This document shows positions 36,595 through 46,665 of a stretch of 64,000 nt of DNA, in pieces. This DNA comes from Asticcacaulis sp. AND118. GTDB lineage: Bacteria > Pseudomonadota > Alphaproteobacteria > Caulobacterales > Caulobacteraceae. Both the position numbers and the translations under genes were made by a program. The stretch covers positions 968,501 through 1,032,500 of the forward strand of contig NZ_CP084910.1 in NCBI RefSeq assembly GCF_020535245.1, written 5' to 3'. Below the pieces are notes generated by a model. That model was not told the origin of the DNA. It saw only the letters and a program-made list of their open reading frames with translations, and ran no database searches. Each line of letters opens with the position of its first letter. Positions within the stretch are counted from its first letter, which is position 1.

Positions 36595-37345
36595 GATAAC
36601 CGACCCCGACGATCCCCGCCTTGAGCTGTACCGCGATGTGAAGGACCGTGATCTGACCGGTCGTAGTGGTCTGTTTATGGCCGAGGGCAAGGTGGTGCTG
36701 GAACGGCTGTTTACCTCGCCCGTGGCCGATACGGTCAGCGTTCTGACCACACCGGAGAGGATGGGCGGTTTGGCGTCATTGCCCGATGTGCCGGTCTATG
36801 TGGCGCCGCAAAAGCTGATGGATCAGGTGGCCGGTTTTCCCATCCATCGCGGCTATCTGGCGCTGGGACGATACGCACCGCGCGAGACGCTGGAAGAGCG
36901 GGTGAGCGGCGCGAGAGTGCGCGTGCTGGCCCTGCACGGCATCGCCAACACCGACAATATGGGCGGGCTGATGCGCAATGCGGCGGCCTTCGGCGTCGAT
37001 GCGGTGCTGCTCGATACAAGCTGCTGCGATCCCTTGTACCGTAAGGCCATCCGCGTCAGTGTCGGCGGCGTGCTGGAAGTGCCGCACTATCGCACCGACG
37101 ATATGGTCGGGACATTGCAGCGGCTGGGACTGACGCCCTATGCGCTGAGCCCGTCCGGCGCGCAGACCCTGGAAAAGGTGGCGCCCGCCGCACGGTCCGC
37201 CGTGCTGATGGGCGCCGAAGGGCCGGGTCTTCCGCCGGAGGTCATGGCCGCCTGCCAGACCGTGCGCATCGACATGCACGGCGGTTTTGACAGCCTCAAT
37301 GTGGCGACCACCAGCGGGATCGTGCTGTATCGTTTCAGCGCCTGA
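36584..37345 (+). CDS. SPOUT (TrmH/SpoU) RNA methyltransferase
   Basis: The 253-residue protein has the SPOUT signatures N-T-D-N-M-G-G-L-M-R-N-A-A-A-F-G-V-D-A, the central S-V-G-G-V-L-E-V-P, and V-L-M-G-A-E-G-P-G-L followed by S-L-N-V-A-T. It methylates a ribose 2'-OH in rRNA or tRNA using S-adenosylmethionine. The exact RNA target is not decidable here. It starts inside the MscS gene and overlaps the convergent membrane-protein gene by 11 bp. Confidence 0.9.
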   Translation: MLFEITDPDDPRLELYRDVKDRDLTGRSGLFMAEGKVVLERLFTSPVADTVSVLTTPERMGGLASLPDVPVYVAPQKLMDQVAGFPIHRGYLALGRYAPRETLEERVSGARVRVLALHGIANTDNMGGLMRNAAAFGVDAVLLDTSCCDPLYRKAIRVSVGGVLEVPHYRTDDMVGTLQRLGLTPYALSPSGAQTLEKVAPAARSAVLMGAEGPGLPPEVMAACQTVRIDMHGGFDSLNVATTSGIVLYRFSA

Positions 37346-38882
37346 CCATCGCCGGAAGTTGCGGATTGTCGCGTATGAGAGCCGCGGCTACGGCGCGAGG
37401 ATCGTCGTACAGCCAGACCGAAGTGCCGGGACAGTCGAGACGTTGCGACGGCGCGCCGAAGCGCTTTTGGATCGCGGCCTGGTCGAGATCCTTCATGACG
37501 ATGAAGTCGAACCGCGCCGGGCCGCCGTCGGCGTCGTGCAGATACCAGTAGGGGTCGTTACCCCAGACATAGGGGCGGCCATCGGGGCTGATCTGCTCGA
37601 CGCGCAGGCGGAAATCGCTGGAGACGGCGATCGGGCGGGCCACCCAGAAGTCGGCCAGACCGCGCCGCAGATCGTGGGTTTGCGCCAGACGCGACAGGCA
37701 GGCCTCGGTCGGGTCGCGCCAGTTAAGGGCCGGGATGCCGCTGCCGTGGGCGGCGCTGCCGGCGGCGAGACCGCTCAGGGCGGAAGCCAGTACAATCCCC
37801 TGACCCATGCGCTGCAGGCCATACAGGGCCGCGCCCGACAGGAAGATCAACGGCCACATGAACATCGGCAGCAGATAGCGCGATGCGCCCTGACCGCCGT
37901 AGTAGAGGACGAAAAACATGACCGGCAGGCCCATGGCCGCAGCGATATAGATCATCTGCCGCCGCCGCTCGCCCTGTGTGCGGATCGCGGCGGCAATGAC
38001 GCCGATGAGCACGATCAGACCCCCCAGATAGTAGAGATTGAACGGCACAGGCGCGAGCAGATCGGTGCGCAGCAAGGTCAGAGCCTCCGAGACGGAGGTC
38101 AGGGTCAGGCCCGGTGCGCCTTGCGAAAAGAAGAAGGTCGAGGCCCAGACGCCGCACAGGCCCATGATCATCAGTCCGGCATAGTCTTTCTCGCGCCAGA
38201 CCGAGGCCATGAAGGCGCGGGCGCTTGTGGCGTCGAGCCGCGTCAGCGCCGCCAGCCCCAGCGGCGCGACGGCATAGAGCAGGAACAGGGCGTCGGACAA
38301 GCTGGTCAGGCCGATAACGACGGCCAGTAGTCCGATCTGCGGCGTCAGGGGGCGATTGAGCCGATGGAACAACCACAGCGACACGGCCAGCGGGCCGGAG
38401 TGATTGACCGGCAGCAGCAGCGCGCCATAGGGGCCGTCCATGCCGGGAAGCTGCCCCAGAATGAAGGTCACACCGGTAAAGACCAGCGCGAAACCGAGCG
38501 CCGCGGTCGCTAAATTGCGGTCGGGCCATAAGGCCTGAATGGCGCGCGCTGCGGCGTAGGTCAGGCCGGCAAAGGCGATCAGCGCATAGGCGAACAGGCT
38601 CATCCGCGCATCGCCGAACAGCAGGGCCAGCGGATGATAGACGGCCTGATCCGGGAAGAAGCTAAGGATGCGCGCCTGCTGGAAGCCGAAATAACCGCCG
38701 GACCGCGCCAGACTGTTTTCGTACAGGGCCACCGGGAGGAGAATATCGGAATTGTACAGGCTGTGGACCTGCGCGGCGTTGAGGACGACATAGGCCACCA
38801 GCCCGAACCCCAGACATAGAAGACCGAGGACGCGCATAAGCGTCCGCAGGTCAGGACGGGGCAGGGTGGGAAAACGGGCCAT
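37335..38882 (-). CDS. Multi-span membrane protein, glycosyltransferase-like (unknown)
   Basis: I choose ATG 38882 (GAAGGTG upstream; 515 residues) over the in-frame ATG at 38936. About ten membrane helices are followed by a soluble C-terminal part of roughly 110 residues (W-G-N-D-P-Y-W-Y-L-H-D, F-D-F-I-V-M-K-D-L-D). The layout resembles GT-C-type or wall-teichoic/arabinose transfer proteins, but I see no clear catalytic D-D or D-x-E loop. Treat as unknown. It is monocistronic and divergent from the alpha-galactosidase gene. Confidence 0.7.
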   Translation of the reverse strand: MARFPTLPRPDLRTLMRVLGLLCLGFGLVAYVVLNAAQVHSLYNSDILLPVALYENSLARSGGYFGFQQARILSFFPDQAVYHPLALLFGDARMSLFAYALIAFAGLTYAAARAIQALWPDRNLATAALGFALVFTGVTFILGQLPGMDGPYGALLLPVNHSGPLAVSLWLFHRLNRPLTPQIGLLAVVIGLTSLSDALFLLYAVAPLGLAALTRLDATSARAFMASVWREKDYAGLMIMGLCGVWASTFFFSQGAPGLTLTSVSEALTLLRTDLLAPVPFNLYYLGGLIVLIGVIAAAIRTQGERRRQMIYIAAAMGLPVMFFVLYYGGQGASRYLLPMFMWPLIFLSGAALYGLQRMGQGIVLASALSGLAAGSAAHGSGIPALNWRDPTEACLSRLAQTHDLRRGLADFWVARPIAVSSDFRLRVEQISPDGRPYVWGNDPYWYLHDADGGPARFDFIVMKDLDQAAIQKRFGAPSQRLDCPGTSVWLYDDPRAVAAALIRDNPQLPAMVRR

Positions 38883-39008
38883 GCGGCACCTTCGCGGGCG
38901 CGGGATAAAAATGCACTCCGGAAAGATTTGCCGCACAATGGCGTGACGTGGCTTGATTAATGAAATTTGATATATTTAATGGCTTCCAAAATATACAGGG
39001 AGACGACA

Positions 39009-40208
39009 ATGAAGACGATGCTGGCGATCGCTGTAGGGGCGTGGCTTGGACTGTGGGGTGCCGGGGCTCAGGCGCACGAGACGCTGAAGTTGGATGCCCC
39101 CAAGCCCGATCTTTTGGCCGCGCCGCCGATAGGGTGGAATTCGTGGAACAAATACGCCTGCAATATCAATGAAGACATCGTGCGCAAGCAGGCCGACGCC
39201 ATGGCCGCTTCGGGGCTGAAAGATGCCGGTTATCAGTATATCGTCATCGATGATTGCTGGCAGAAAAGCCGTGACGCCGACGGCAATATTCAGGTCGATC
39301 TGGAACGCTTCCCGTCAGGTATGAAGGCGCTGATCGATTATGTGCACGCCAGGGGTTTGAAGTTCGGCCTCTATTCCGACGCCGGGGCCCTGACCTGCGG
39401 CGGGCGGCCGGGCAGCGCGGGGCATGAGTTTCAGGACGCCCGGCAATACGCGAAATGGGGCGTCGACTACCTGAAATACGACTGGTGCTATACCGGCACG
39501 CGCGACGCCGAAGCCGCCTATACGATCATGGCCAAGGCGCTCAGGGAATCGGGCCGCGATATCGTGCTGTCGATTTGCGAATGGGGCGACAATTATCCGC
39601 AACGCTGGGCCGCGCCGCTGGGCCACCTGTGGCGCACCACGGGCGATATCTACGACGCCTGGGAGGGCAAGAGGGGCTATTCGCTGGGCATGGTCAACAT
39701 CCTCGACAAGCAGGTGGACCTGTGGCGCTATTCCGGTCCCAACCGCTGGAACGACCCCGACATGCTGGAGGTCGGCAATGGTGGCATGACGACGACCGAG
39801 TACGAGGCGCATTTCTCGCTGTGGGCCATGCTGGCTGCGCCGCTGATCGCGGGTAACGACCTGTCGAACATGGACGCCGAGACCTTGCGCATCCTGACCA
39901 ACAAAGACGTTATCGCCGTCGATCAGGACCCGCTGGGGCAGCAGGCGAAGCGCATATGGAAAGAGGGCGATCTCGAAATCTGGGCCCGCCCGCTGAAAGG
40001 CGGCGATCAGGCCGTGGTGTTGTTCAACCGCGGTGCGGCCCCGGCGGAGATGAGCGTGAGTTGGGAACAACTCAACCTGCCGGCCGGACTGAGGGTGCAG
40101 GTGACGGACCTGTGGTCGAAGACCGTGACCAGGAACGTCAAGGCGCGCTTCGGCGCTACGGTCGCCGCGCATGGGGTTATCATGGTGCGTCTGCGTCCCC
40201 AGGTCTGA
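39009..40208 (+). CDS. GH27 alpha-galactosidase, secreted
   Basis: ATG 39009 follows AGGGAG, giving 399 residues with a signal peptide (cleavage near A-Q-A-H). GH27 hallmarks are P-P-I-G-W-N-S-W-N, Y-I-V-I-D-D-C-W, the nucleophile Asp158 in Y-L-K-Y-D-W-C and the acid/base Asp in R-W-N-D-P-D-M-L-E-V-G. A C-terminal beta domain completes it. It would release galactose from alpha-galactosides in the periplasm or outside. The galactonate operon at 57-60 kb can use the product after oxidation. Confidence 0.94.
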   Translation: MKTMLAIAVGAWLGLWGAGAQAHETLKLDAPKPDLLAAPPIGWNSWNKYACNINEDIVRKQADAMAASGLKDAGYQYIVIDDCWQKSRDADGNIQVDLERFPSGMKALIDYVHARGLKFGLYSDAGALTCGGRPGSAGHEFQDARQYAKWGVDYLKYDWCYTGTRDAEAAYTIMAKALRESGRDIVLSICEWGDNYPQRWAAPLGHLWRTTGDIYDAWEGKRGYSLGMVNILDKQVDLWRYSGPNRWNDPDMLEVGNGGMTTTEYEAHFSLWAMLAAPLIAGNDLSNMDAETLRILTNKDVIAVDQDPLGQQAKRIWKEGDLEIWARPLKGGDQAVVLFNRGAAPAEMSVSWEQLNLPAGLRVQVTDLWSKTVTRNVKARFGATVAAHGVIMVRLRPQV

Positions 40209-40372
40209 GGCGGACAACACCGAGAAGGCTGGGCCGTGGCGAGAGATCGTCACGGCCTTTTGTCTTCACGCATTCGTGGAAAAGCGTAGCTTGACTGACG
40301 TAAGGGCAGGGCGCGTAGCCTTGTCTCAAATGCAACGAAATGTTGCCGATAAAATAAACAGGGAAACGGACC

Positions 40373-41533
40373 ATGCACGCAACGGCCATTGTCGGCTGGG
40401 GCCATACGCCGTTCGGACGGCTGGACCTGTCGCTTGAAGCGCTCATTCAGACAGTGGCGCGTGAGGCGCTGAGCGATGCTGGGATCGGTGGAGGCGAGGT
40501 CGATGCGGTGTTTCTGGGGCTGTATAATGCCGGTCTGACGCCCGATGGTTTTTGCGCCTCTATGGTTTTGGGGGCCGATGAAGGCCTGCGCTACAAACCG
40601 GCCACGCGGCTGGAAAACGCCTGTGCGTCGGGATCGGCGGCGCTCTATGCGGCGATGGACGCCATAGCTTCGGGCCGCATCGACACGGCGCTGGTGGTCG
40701 GGGCCGAGAAGATGACCGGTCTCGATGGGGCCGGGGTGACCAAGGCGCTCGGGGCGGCCAGCTATCAGGCCGAGGAAGCTGGTCTGTCGTTTCCGGATAT
40801 CTTCGCCCGATTTGCCCGTGCCTATGCGGCAGAGTACGGTGATCCGACCCTAGCCATGGCGCATATCGCCGCCAAGAACCACGCGGCCGCCATGCACAAT
40901 CCGCTGGCGCAATTGAAAAAACCGCTGTCGGTCGAATTTTGCGCCACGGTGTCGGACAAGAACCCGCTGATTTCCGATCCGTTGAAGATGACCGATTGTT
41001 CGCTGGTGTCGGACGGGGCCGCCGCGATTGTGCTTACTCGCGCCGACCGGGCCAAAGGTTTCCGGCGCGCCGTAGGGTTCCGCGCCGCTGTGCACGTCAA
41101 CGATTTGCTGCCCCTGTCGGCCAAAAGCCTTACCGATTTCACCGGCCCGCGTCTGGCCTTCGAGCGCGCCTATGCGCAGGCGGGGGTTTCGGTGTCCGAC
41201 ATATCCTTCGCCGAGGTCCACGACTGTTTCACCATTGCTGAACTGCTGGTGGCCGAGGCCATGGGGCTGGCGGCAAAGGGGCAGGGGGTGGAGTTCGTCA
41301 TTGCCGGCGGCACGGGGCGGCAGGGTCTGTGCCCGACCAACATGTCCGGTGGATTGAAGGCCAAGGGGCATCCGGTCGGGGCCACCGGCGTGTCCATGCA
41401 CGTGATTGCCGCGCGGCAACTGACCGGTGAGGCCGGTGAGATGCAACTGCCTGATCCCAGGCTGGGGCTGGCCTTCAATATGGGCGGCGGCGCGGTGGCG
41501 AACTATGTGAGTATTCTTGAGCGTCTAAACTGA
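40373..41533 (+). CDS. Thiolase-family acyl-CoA acetyltransferase (SCP-x-like)
   Basis: The 386-residue protein is of the short SCP-x/non-specific-lipid-transfer-type thiolase group. Cys84 in E-N-A-C-A-S-G-S is the acyl-binding Cys, followed by E-V-H-D-C-F and G-G-L-K-A-K-G-H-P-V-G-A-T-G. Such enzymes cleave or condense 3-ketoacyl-CoA, and some lack the second Cys activity. It is followed by a mosaic repeat and then the prpBCD genes on the same strand, so a role near propionyl-CoA metabolism is possible. Confidence 0.87.
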   Translation: MHATAIVGWGHTPFGRLDLSLEALIQTVAREALSDAGIGGGEVDAVFLGLYNAGLTPDGFCASMVLGADEGLRYKPATRLENACASGSAALYAAMDAIASGRIDTALVVGAEKMTGLDGAGVTKALGAASYQAEEAGLSFPDIFARFARAYAAEYGDPTLAMAHIAAKNHAAAMHNPLAQLKKPLSVEFCATVSDKNPLISDPLKMTDCSLVSDGAAAIVLTRADRAKGFRRAVGFRAAVHVNDLLPLSAKSLTDFTGPRLAFERAYAQAGVSVSDISFAEVHDCFTIAELLVAEAMGLAAKGQGVEFVIAGGTGRQGLCPTNMSGGLKAKGHPVGATGVSMHVIAARQLTGEAGEMQLPDPRLGLAFNMGGGAVANYVSILERLN

Positions 41534-41535
41534 TA

Positions 41536-41644
41536 ACCCCCTCTCCCTTGAGGGAGAGGGCTGGGGTGAGGGGGGTGCCCTAAACTCTGAATTAATACCC
41601 CCTCACCCGGCGCAACGCGCCACCCTCTCCCTCAAGGGAGAGGG
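41536..41644. repeat. Mosaic palindromic element R2 (before prpB)
   Basis: It opens with CCCTCTCCCTTGAGGGAGAGGG and closes with CCCTCTCCCTCAAGGGAGAGGG, with inner GGGGTGAGGGG and CCCCTCACCCGGCGCAACGC blocks. The outer hairpins are inverted copies of each other, so the whole unit can also fold on itself. Confidence 0.85.
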
Positions 41645-41662
41645 GAAAGATCAGAGGTTTGA

Positions 41663-42541
41663 ATGACATCACCCGGTGCGAAATTTCGAGACGCGCTCAA
41701 AGCCGAACAACCGCTTCAGGTTATCGGCACGATCAATGCCAACCACGCGCTGCTGGCCAAACGGGCAGGTTATCGCGCCCTCTACCTCTCTGGTGGTGGC
41801 GTGGCGGCGGGGTCGCTGGGGATGCCCGACCTCGGCATCAGCGGGCTGGAGGACGTGCTGATCGACGTCAGGCGCATCACCGATGTCTGCGACCTGCCGC
41901 TGCTGGTCGATATCGACACCGGCTTCGGCCCCTCTGCCTTCAATATCGAGCGCACGGTCAAGGCCCTGATCAAGGCCGGGGCCGCCGCCTGCCACATCGA
42001 GGATCAGGTGGGCGCGAAGCGCTGCGGCCACCGGCCGGGCAAGGAAATCGTCTCCACGGATGAGATGGTTGATCGGGTGAAGGCGGCGGCCAACGCCAAG
42101 ACCGACCCGGACTTTTTCCTGATCGCGCGCACCGACGCCATTGCCGTGGACGGGGTCGATGCCGCCATCGAGCGCGCCATCCGTTGCGTCGAGGCCGGGG
42201 CCGACGGCATATTTGCCGAGGCGGCTTACGACCTCGACACCTATCGCAAGTTTACCGCCGCGGTGAAGGCCCCGGTGCTGGCCAATATCACCGAGTTCGG
42301 CCAGACGCCGCTGTTCACGCGTGAGGAACTGGCCGCCGCCGGGGTGGCCATCCAGCTCTATCCGCTGTCGGCCTTCCGCGCCATGAACAAGGCGGCCGAA
42401 GCCGTCTACGAAGCCATCCGCCGTGACGGCCATCAGAAGAACGTGCTCGACCTGATGCAGACTCGCGACGAACTGTATCAGCGCATCGACTACTACGCCT
42501 ACGAAGATCGCCTCGACGCGATGTTCAATAAAAACAAATGA
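41663..42541 (+). CDS. prpB: Methylisocitrate lyase PrpB
   Basis: The 292-residue protein has the isocitrate-lyase-superfamily active loop K-R-C121-G-H-R-P-G-K-E-I-V, the metal site V-D-I-D-T-G-F-G, and F-L-I-A-R-T-D-A. It splits 2-methylisocitrate into pyruvate and succinate, the last step of the methylcitrate cycle. Length and motif match PrpB. Its last bases meet the prpC leader; prpC starts 18 bp later. Confidence 0.93.
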   Translation: MTSPGAKFRDALKAEQPLQVIGTINANHALLAKRAGYRALYLSGGGVAAGSLGMPDLGISGLEDVLIDVRRITDVCDLPLLVDIDTGFGPSAFNIERTVKALIKAGAAACHIEDQVGAKRCGHRPGKEIVSTDEMVDRVKAAANAKTDPDFFLIARTDAIAVDGVDAAIERAIRCVEAGADGIFAEAAYDLDTYRKFTAAVKAPVLANITEFGQTPLFTREELAAAGVAIQLYPLSAFRAMNKAAEAVYEAIRRDGHQKNVLDLMQTRDELYQRIDYYAYEDRLDAMFNKNK

Positions 42542-42558
42542 TAATCGGAGGAACGGCC

Positions 42559-43734
42559 ATGAATGCAGTGACGGAACTGCCGAAAGGCGATGCAGCGACG
42601 GCCTTCAAACCCAAGAAGTCTGTCGCACTTTCGGGAATGTCGGCGGGTAATACCGCGCTATGCACGGTCGGGCGGACGGGCAACGATCTGGCCTATCGCG
42701 GCTATGATATTCTCGATCTGGCGAACGGTTGCGAGTTCGAGGAGGTGGCGTGGCTGCTGGTGCACGGCGCCCTGCCCAATGCTTCGGAACTGGCGGCGTA
42801 CAAGACCAAGCTGCGCGCCTTGCGCGGTCTGCCCGTCAGTCTGAAATCGGTACTGGAGAATATTCCGCCTTCGGCGCACCCGATGGATGTGATGCGCACC
42901 GGTGTATCGCTGCTGGGCTGTCTGGCACCGGAAAAGGACGACCACAATGCCCCTTCGGCGCGCGACATCGCCGATAAGCTGATGGCGTCTCTGGGGTCGA
43001 TGCTGCTCTACTGGTATCACTACAGCCACAATGGCAAGCGCATCGAGGTCGAGACGGACGACGATTCCATCGGCGGGCATTTCCTGCATCTATTGCACGG
43101 TGAAAAACCCCGCGAAAGCTGGGTCAGGGCCATGCACATCTCGCTGATCCTCTATGCCGAGCATGAGTTCAATGCCTCGACCTTCGCCGGGCGGGTCATC
43201 GCCGGGACGGGCTCGGACATGTATTCGTGTATCGCCGGGGCCATCGGCGCGCTGCGCGGACCCAAGCACGGCGGGGCCAACGAGGTCGCCTTCGAAATCC
43301 AGAAGCGCTACGCCACGCCGGATGAGGCGGAGGCCGACATCCGCGCCCGCGTCGAGCGCAAGGAGGTCGTGATCGGTTTCGGCCACCCGGTCTATACGGT
43401 GTCCGACCCCCGCAATGCCGTGATCAAGCGCGTTGCCTGCGATCTGAGCACCGAGCAGAACTCTCTGAAGATGTACGCCATTGCCGAGCGGCTGGAGCGC
43501 GTCATGTGGGAGGTCAAAAAGATGTTCCCCAATCTCGACTGGTTCTCCGCGGTTTCCTATCACCGCATGGGTGTGCCGACGGCGATGTTCACGCCGCTGT
43601 TCGCCATTGCGCGCACCGCCGGCTGGTCGGCGCACGTCATCGAACAGCGCATCGACGGCAAGATCATCCGGCCCAGTGCGAACTATACCGGCCCGGAGGA
43701 TCGGGCCTTCGTGAAGATCGAAGAACGCATCTGA
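42559..43734 (+). CDS. prpC: 2-methylcitrate synthase PrpC
   Basis: ATG 42559 follows CGGAGGA. The 391-residue citrate-synthase-fold enzyme has catalytic His237 (P-K-H-G-G-A-N) and His276 (G-F-G-H-P-V-Y), plus the N-L-D-W-F-S-A-V segment that positions the Asp. The substrate-specific E-H-E-F-N-A-S stretch is typical of 2-methylcitrate synthases. It joins propionyl-CoA with oxaloacetate. It sits between prpB and prpD, which supports the assignment over citrate synthase. Confidence 0.93.
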   Translation: MNAVTELPKGDAATAFKPKKSVALSGMSAGNTALCTVGRTGNDLAYRGYDILDLANGCEFEEVAWLLVHGALPNASELAAYKTKLRALRGLPVSLKSVLENIPPSAHPMDVMRTGVSLLGCLAPEKDDHNAPSARDIADKLMASLGSMLLYWYHYSHNGKRIEVETDDDSIGGHFLHLLHGEKPRESWVRAMHISLILYAEHEFNASTFAGRVIAGTGSDMYSCIAGAIGALRGPKHGGANEVAFEIQKRYATPDEAEADIRARVERKEVVIGFGHPVYTVSDPRNAVIKRVACDLSTEQNSLKMYAIAERLERVMWEVKKMFPNLDWFSAVSYHRMGVPTAMFTPLFAIARTAGWSAHVIEQRIDGKIIRPSANYTGPEDRAFVKIEERI

Positions 43735-43736
43735 TC

Positions 43737-43840
43737 CCTTCTCCCTTGAGGGAGAAGGTGCCGCGAAGCGGCGGATGAGAGGGAGCCGTGCCCTCCGACC
43801 TTCCCCCTCACCCCAGCCCTCTCCCTCAAGGGAGAGGGGG
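43737..43840. repeat. Mosaic palindromic element R3 (between prpC and prpD)
   Basis: Opening hairpin CTTCTCCCTTGAGGGAGAAG, middle GCGAAGCGGCGGATGAGAGG and CCCCTCACCCCAGC, closing hairpin CCCTCTCCCTCAAGGGAGAGGG. It ends 12 bp before the prpD start, and GGGAGAGGGG could serve as part of the ribosome site. Confidence 0.85.
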
Positions 43841-43852
43841 CAAGAGGTAAAC

Positions 43853-45304
43853 ATGTCCACCCATATTCCCAACATCCGTCCCGAACCCGACAGCGTCTTC
43901 GCCGATATCGCGGACTACGTGCTGAACTATAATATCCATTCCGATCTCGCCTATGAGACGGCGCGTAACTGCCTGATCGACACGCTGGGCTGCGGGATGG
44001 AGGCGCTCGACTATCCCGCCTGCACCAAGCTGCTGGGGCCCATTGTGCCGGGCACGCAGGTGCCCAATGGCGCGAAGGTGCCGGGGACGCAGTTTCAGCT
44101 CGACCCCATTCAGGCCGCCTTCAATATCGGGGCAATGATCCGCTGGCTCGACTTCAACGACACCTGGCTGGCGGCGGAGTGGGGGCATCCGTCGGACAAT
44201 CTGGGCGGCATCCTCGCCGTCACCGACTGGATGTCGCGCAACCGCGTCGCCGCGGGGAAAAAACCACTGACCATGCGCGAAGTGCTGACCGCCATGATCA
44301 AGGCGCACGAGATTCAGGGCGTGCTGGCGCTCGACAACAGTTTCAATCGCGTCGGTCTCGATCACGTCATCCTCGTCAAGGTCGCCTCGACGGCGGTGGT
44401 GGCCGGGCTGTTGGGTTTGACGCGCGACGAAATCATCGACGCCGTGTCGCTGGCCTTTGTCGACGGGCAGAGCCTGCGCACCTATCGCCACGCCCCCAAT
44501 ACGGGCTCGCGCAAGTCGTGGGCGGCAGGCGACGCCACCAGCCGCGCCGTGCGTCTGGCCCTGATGGTGCAGAAGGGCGAGATGGGCTACCCCTCGGCCC
44601 TGACCGCACCGGTCTGGGGCTTTTACGACGTGTCGTTCAAAGGCCGGCCCTTCAGCTTCCAGCGCCCCTACGGCAGCTATGTGATGGAGCACGTGCTGTT
44701 CAAGATCAGCTATCCGGCGGAGTTCCATTCGCAGACGGCGGTCGAGGCGGCCATGCGCATTCATCAGGAACTCAAGTTACGCGGCCTGAGCGACGAACAT
44801 ATCGCCCGCATCGATGTGCGCACTCACGAAGCCTGCGTGCGCATTATCGACAAGACCGGTCCGCTGCATAATCCCGCCGACCGCGACCACTGCATCCAGT
44901 ACATGATGGCGGTGCCGATCCTGTTCGGGCGGCTGACGGCGGCGGATTACGAGGACGAGGTGGCGCATGATGTGCGCATCGACGCCCTGCGCGACAAGAT
45001 TTTCTGCGCCGAAGACCCGCAGTTCACCAAAGACTATCACGACCCGGACAAGCGTTCGATCGCCAATGCCGTAACCGTGACGCTGACCGACGGTACGGTG
45101 TGGGACGAGTTCGTTGTCGAATACCCTATCGGCCACAAGCGCCGTCGCGCCGAGGGCATACCCCTGCTGGAGTCCAAGTTCCGCACCAATCTCAATCGCC
45201 GCTTCCCGAAAAAACAGCAGCAGGCGATCCTCGAACTCAGCCTCGATCAGCAGGCGCTGGAGGCCATGCCGGTTCACGAGTATGTCGATATGTACGTGAT
45301 CTGA
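43853..45304 (+). CDS. prpD: 2-methylcitrate dehydratase PrpD
   Basis: ATG 43853 gives 483 residues, the usual PrpD length. Family segments are visible: [36 protein letters not shown], and [10 protein letters not shown]. It dehydrates 2-methylcitrate to 2-methyl-cis-aconitate, an iron-sulfur-independent step. In this window it completes the prpBCD set. A PrpR-type activator and a dedicated propionyl-CoA ligase are not present. Confidence 0.93.
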   Translation: MSTHIPNIRPEPDSVFADIADYVLNYNIHSDLAYETARNCLIDTLGCGMEALDYPACTKLLGPIVPGTQVPNGAKVPGTQFQLDPIQAAFNIGAMIRWLDFNDTWLAAEWGHPSDNLGGILAVTDWMSRNRVAAGKKPLTMREVLTAMIKAHEIQGVLALDNSFNRVGLDHVILVKVASTAVVAGLLGLTRDEIIDAVSLAFVDGQSLRTYRHAPNTGSRKSWAAGDATSRAVRLALMVQKGEMGYPSALTAPVWGFYDVSFKGRPFSFQRPYGSYVMEHVLFKISYPAEFHSQTAVEAAMRIHQELKLRGLSDEHIARIDVRTHEACVRIIDKTGPLHNPADRDHCIQYMMAVPILFGRLTAADYEDEVAHDVRIDALRDKIFCAEDPQFTKDYHDPDKRSIANAVTVTLTDGTVWDEFVVEYPIGHKRRRAEGIPLLESKFRTNLNRRFPKKQQQAILELSLDQQALEAMPVHEYVDMYVI

Positions 45305-45369
45305 GCGTGTAATTGCATTCTTACGTTGCCGATCGCATCCTGTCTCTCTTCACAGAAGGCAGGAACGTG

Positions 45370-45825
45370 ATGTCAAAAAGCACTGAAAAGGCACATAAAA
45401 AGGGCTGGTTCGTTAGTTTCGCTCAGGGCGCGGCCGTAGCGACGGGCAGCGCCTGGGCCTTCGGGCTGGCGGTCGGGGTGGTGATCGTGTGGATCGTCAC
45501 CGGTCCGCTGTTCAAGTTCTCGGATACCTGGCAACTGGTCATCAATACCGGCACGACCATCGTCACGTTTTTGATGGTGTTTCTGATTCAGAACACCCAG
45601 AATCGCGACGCCAAGATCATGCAGCTCAAGCTGGACGAACTGATCCGCGCGGCGACCAAGGCCCATACGGCCTATATCGACATGGAAAACATGAGCGAGA
45701 AGGAACTGGCCGCGCTGCAGAAGCACTATGAAGACCTGGCGAAGAAAGCGCGCGACGAGGGCGACCACAAGGCTGCCGAAGCGCATGACAAGGCCGGTTC
45801 CAAGGCGGCGAAGCTGCTTTCCTGA
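45370..45825 (+). CDS. Low-affinity iron permease family membrane protein
   Basis: The 151-residue protein has two membrane helices (about 26-46 and 55-75). They are joined and followed by the family motif [23 protein letters not shown]-x-K-L-D-E-L-I. A charged helical tail ([10 protein letters not shown]) ends it. The family is named after a yeast iron transporter, but its bacterial role is unproven. The start is ATG 45370 with GTG 45367 as an alternative. A perfect 13-bp terminator follows. Confidence 0.87.
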   Translation: MSKSTEKAHKKGWFVSFAQGAAVATGSAWAFGLAVGVVIVWIVTGPLFKFSDTWQLVINTGTTIVTFLMVFLIQNTQNRDAKIMQLKLDELIRAATKAHTAYIDMENMSEKELAALQKHYEDLAKKARDEGDHKAAEAHDKAGSKAAKLLS

Positions 45826-45830
45826 TACAG

Positions 45831-45865
45831 AAAAGCGCCACCCTTTGGCGGGTGGCGCTTTTGCG
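45831..45865. terminator. Bidirectional terminator between convergent genes
   Basis: A perfect 13-bp stem (45831-45843 with 45850-45862), loop TTTGGC, with T residues at the 3' end and A residues at the 5' end. It can stop both the iron-permease-like transcript and the DUF4142 transcript. Confidence 0.9.
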
Positions 45866-45880
45866 ATCCCTGGACGCGGA

Positions 45881-46468
45881 TCAATACTTGTCGTCGAGCT
45901 TCTGGATCTCGGTCTTGTGCATCTGAAGCGCCGGCAGGGTCTTGGTGGCGAAGTCCTTCACCGGACCGGCCTGACCGTCCTTCGCTTCTTTTTCGAACAG
46001 GTCGATCGTCTTGTCGTGCGCCTTTTGCTGGGCGTCGATATATTTACCGTCGAAGTCTTCGGCGGAGGCATTTTTCAGGTCGTCGAGCATGGCCTGATGT
46101 TCGGAATCGAGACCTTCGGTCGGCGGGGTCAGGCCCGCAGCGGTGATGGCGGCCTTCAGCTCGGTGGCCGCCTTGGTGTGGTCGGTGACCATCTTTTGCG
46201 CGAAGGCTTTCAGATCAGCCTTCTTGGTGCGCTCGATGGCCAGCTTGCTCGACTCAATCTCGAACACGCCGGCAACAGTGGCGCGGCCCGCGAAGTCGAC
46301 ATTTTCCGATGCGCTGGAAGACACGCTCTCGAAGACGCTTGAAGAGCTTTCCGAAGCGCTTTCGGCGGATTCTTCGGCGGCCTGTTCCTGAGGCGAACCA
46401 CAGGCGGCCAGCGGCAGGATCAGAACGCCGGCAAGTGCGGCAGTAGCAAGGGCTTTGTGCGAAAACAT
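45881..46468 (-). CDS. DUF4142-family lipoprotein
   Basis: ATG 46468 follows GGAGAG, giving 195 residues. The signal ends in the lipobox L-P-L-A-A-C. A Ser/Glu-rich linker leads to a four-helix DUF4142 domain (F-A-G-R-A-T-V-A-G-V-F-E-I-E-S-S-K-L-A, then F-A-Q-K-M-V-T-D-H-T-K-A). The fold resembles ferritin-like helical bundles, but metal ligands are not clearly conserved. Function is unknown; members are often envelope-stress related. Confidence 0.88.
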   Translation of the reverse strand: MFSHKALATAALAGVLILPLAACGSPQEQAAEESAESASESSSSVFESVSSSASENVDFAGRATVAGVFEIESSKLAIERTKKADLKAFAQKMVTDHTKAATELKAAITAAGLTPPTEGLDSEHQAMLDDLKNASAEDFDGKYIDAQQKAHDKTIDLFEKEAKDGQAGPVKDFATKTLPALQMHKTEIQKLDDKY

Positions 46469-46665
46469 CAGTCTCTCCAATGTGATAACGGAACTGTGAT
46501 GGATCAGGACCGTATCAGCGTGGTTGTAAGAAGGTTGCGCCGCTTTTGGCGATGTACATGAAAAAGCCATAAAGCGACGTCAGCCGCGCGGGCGTATTGT
46601 CGCGCCGGATGCTTTATGGTTAGCTTGGTTTCTCATTTGCAGATTCCCGCAGCGACAGGCGCCCA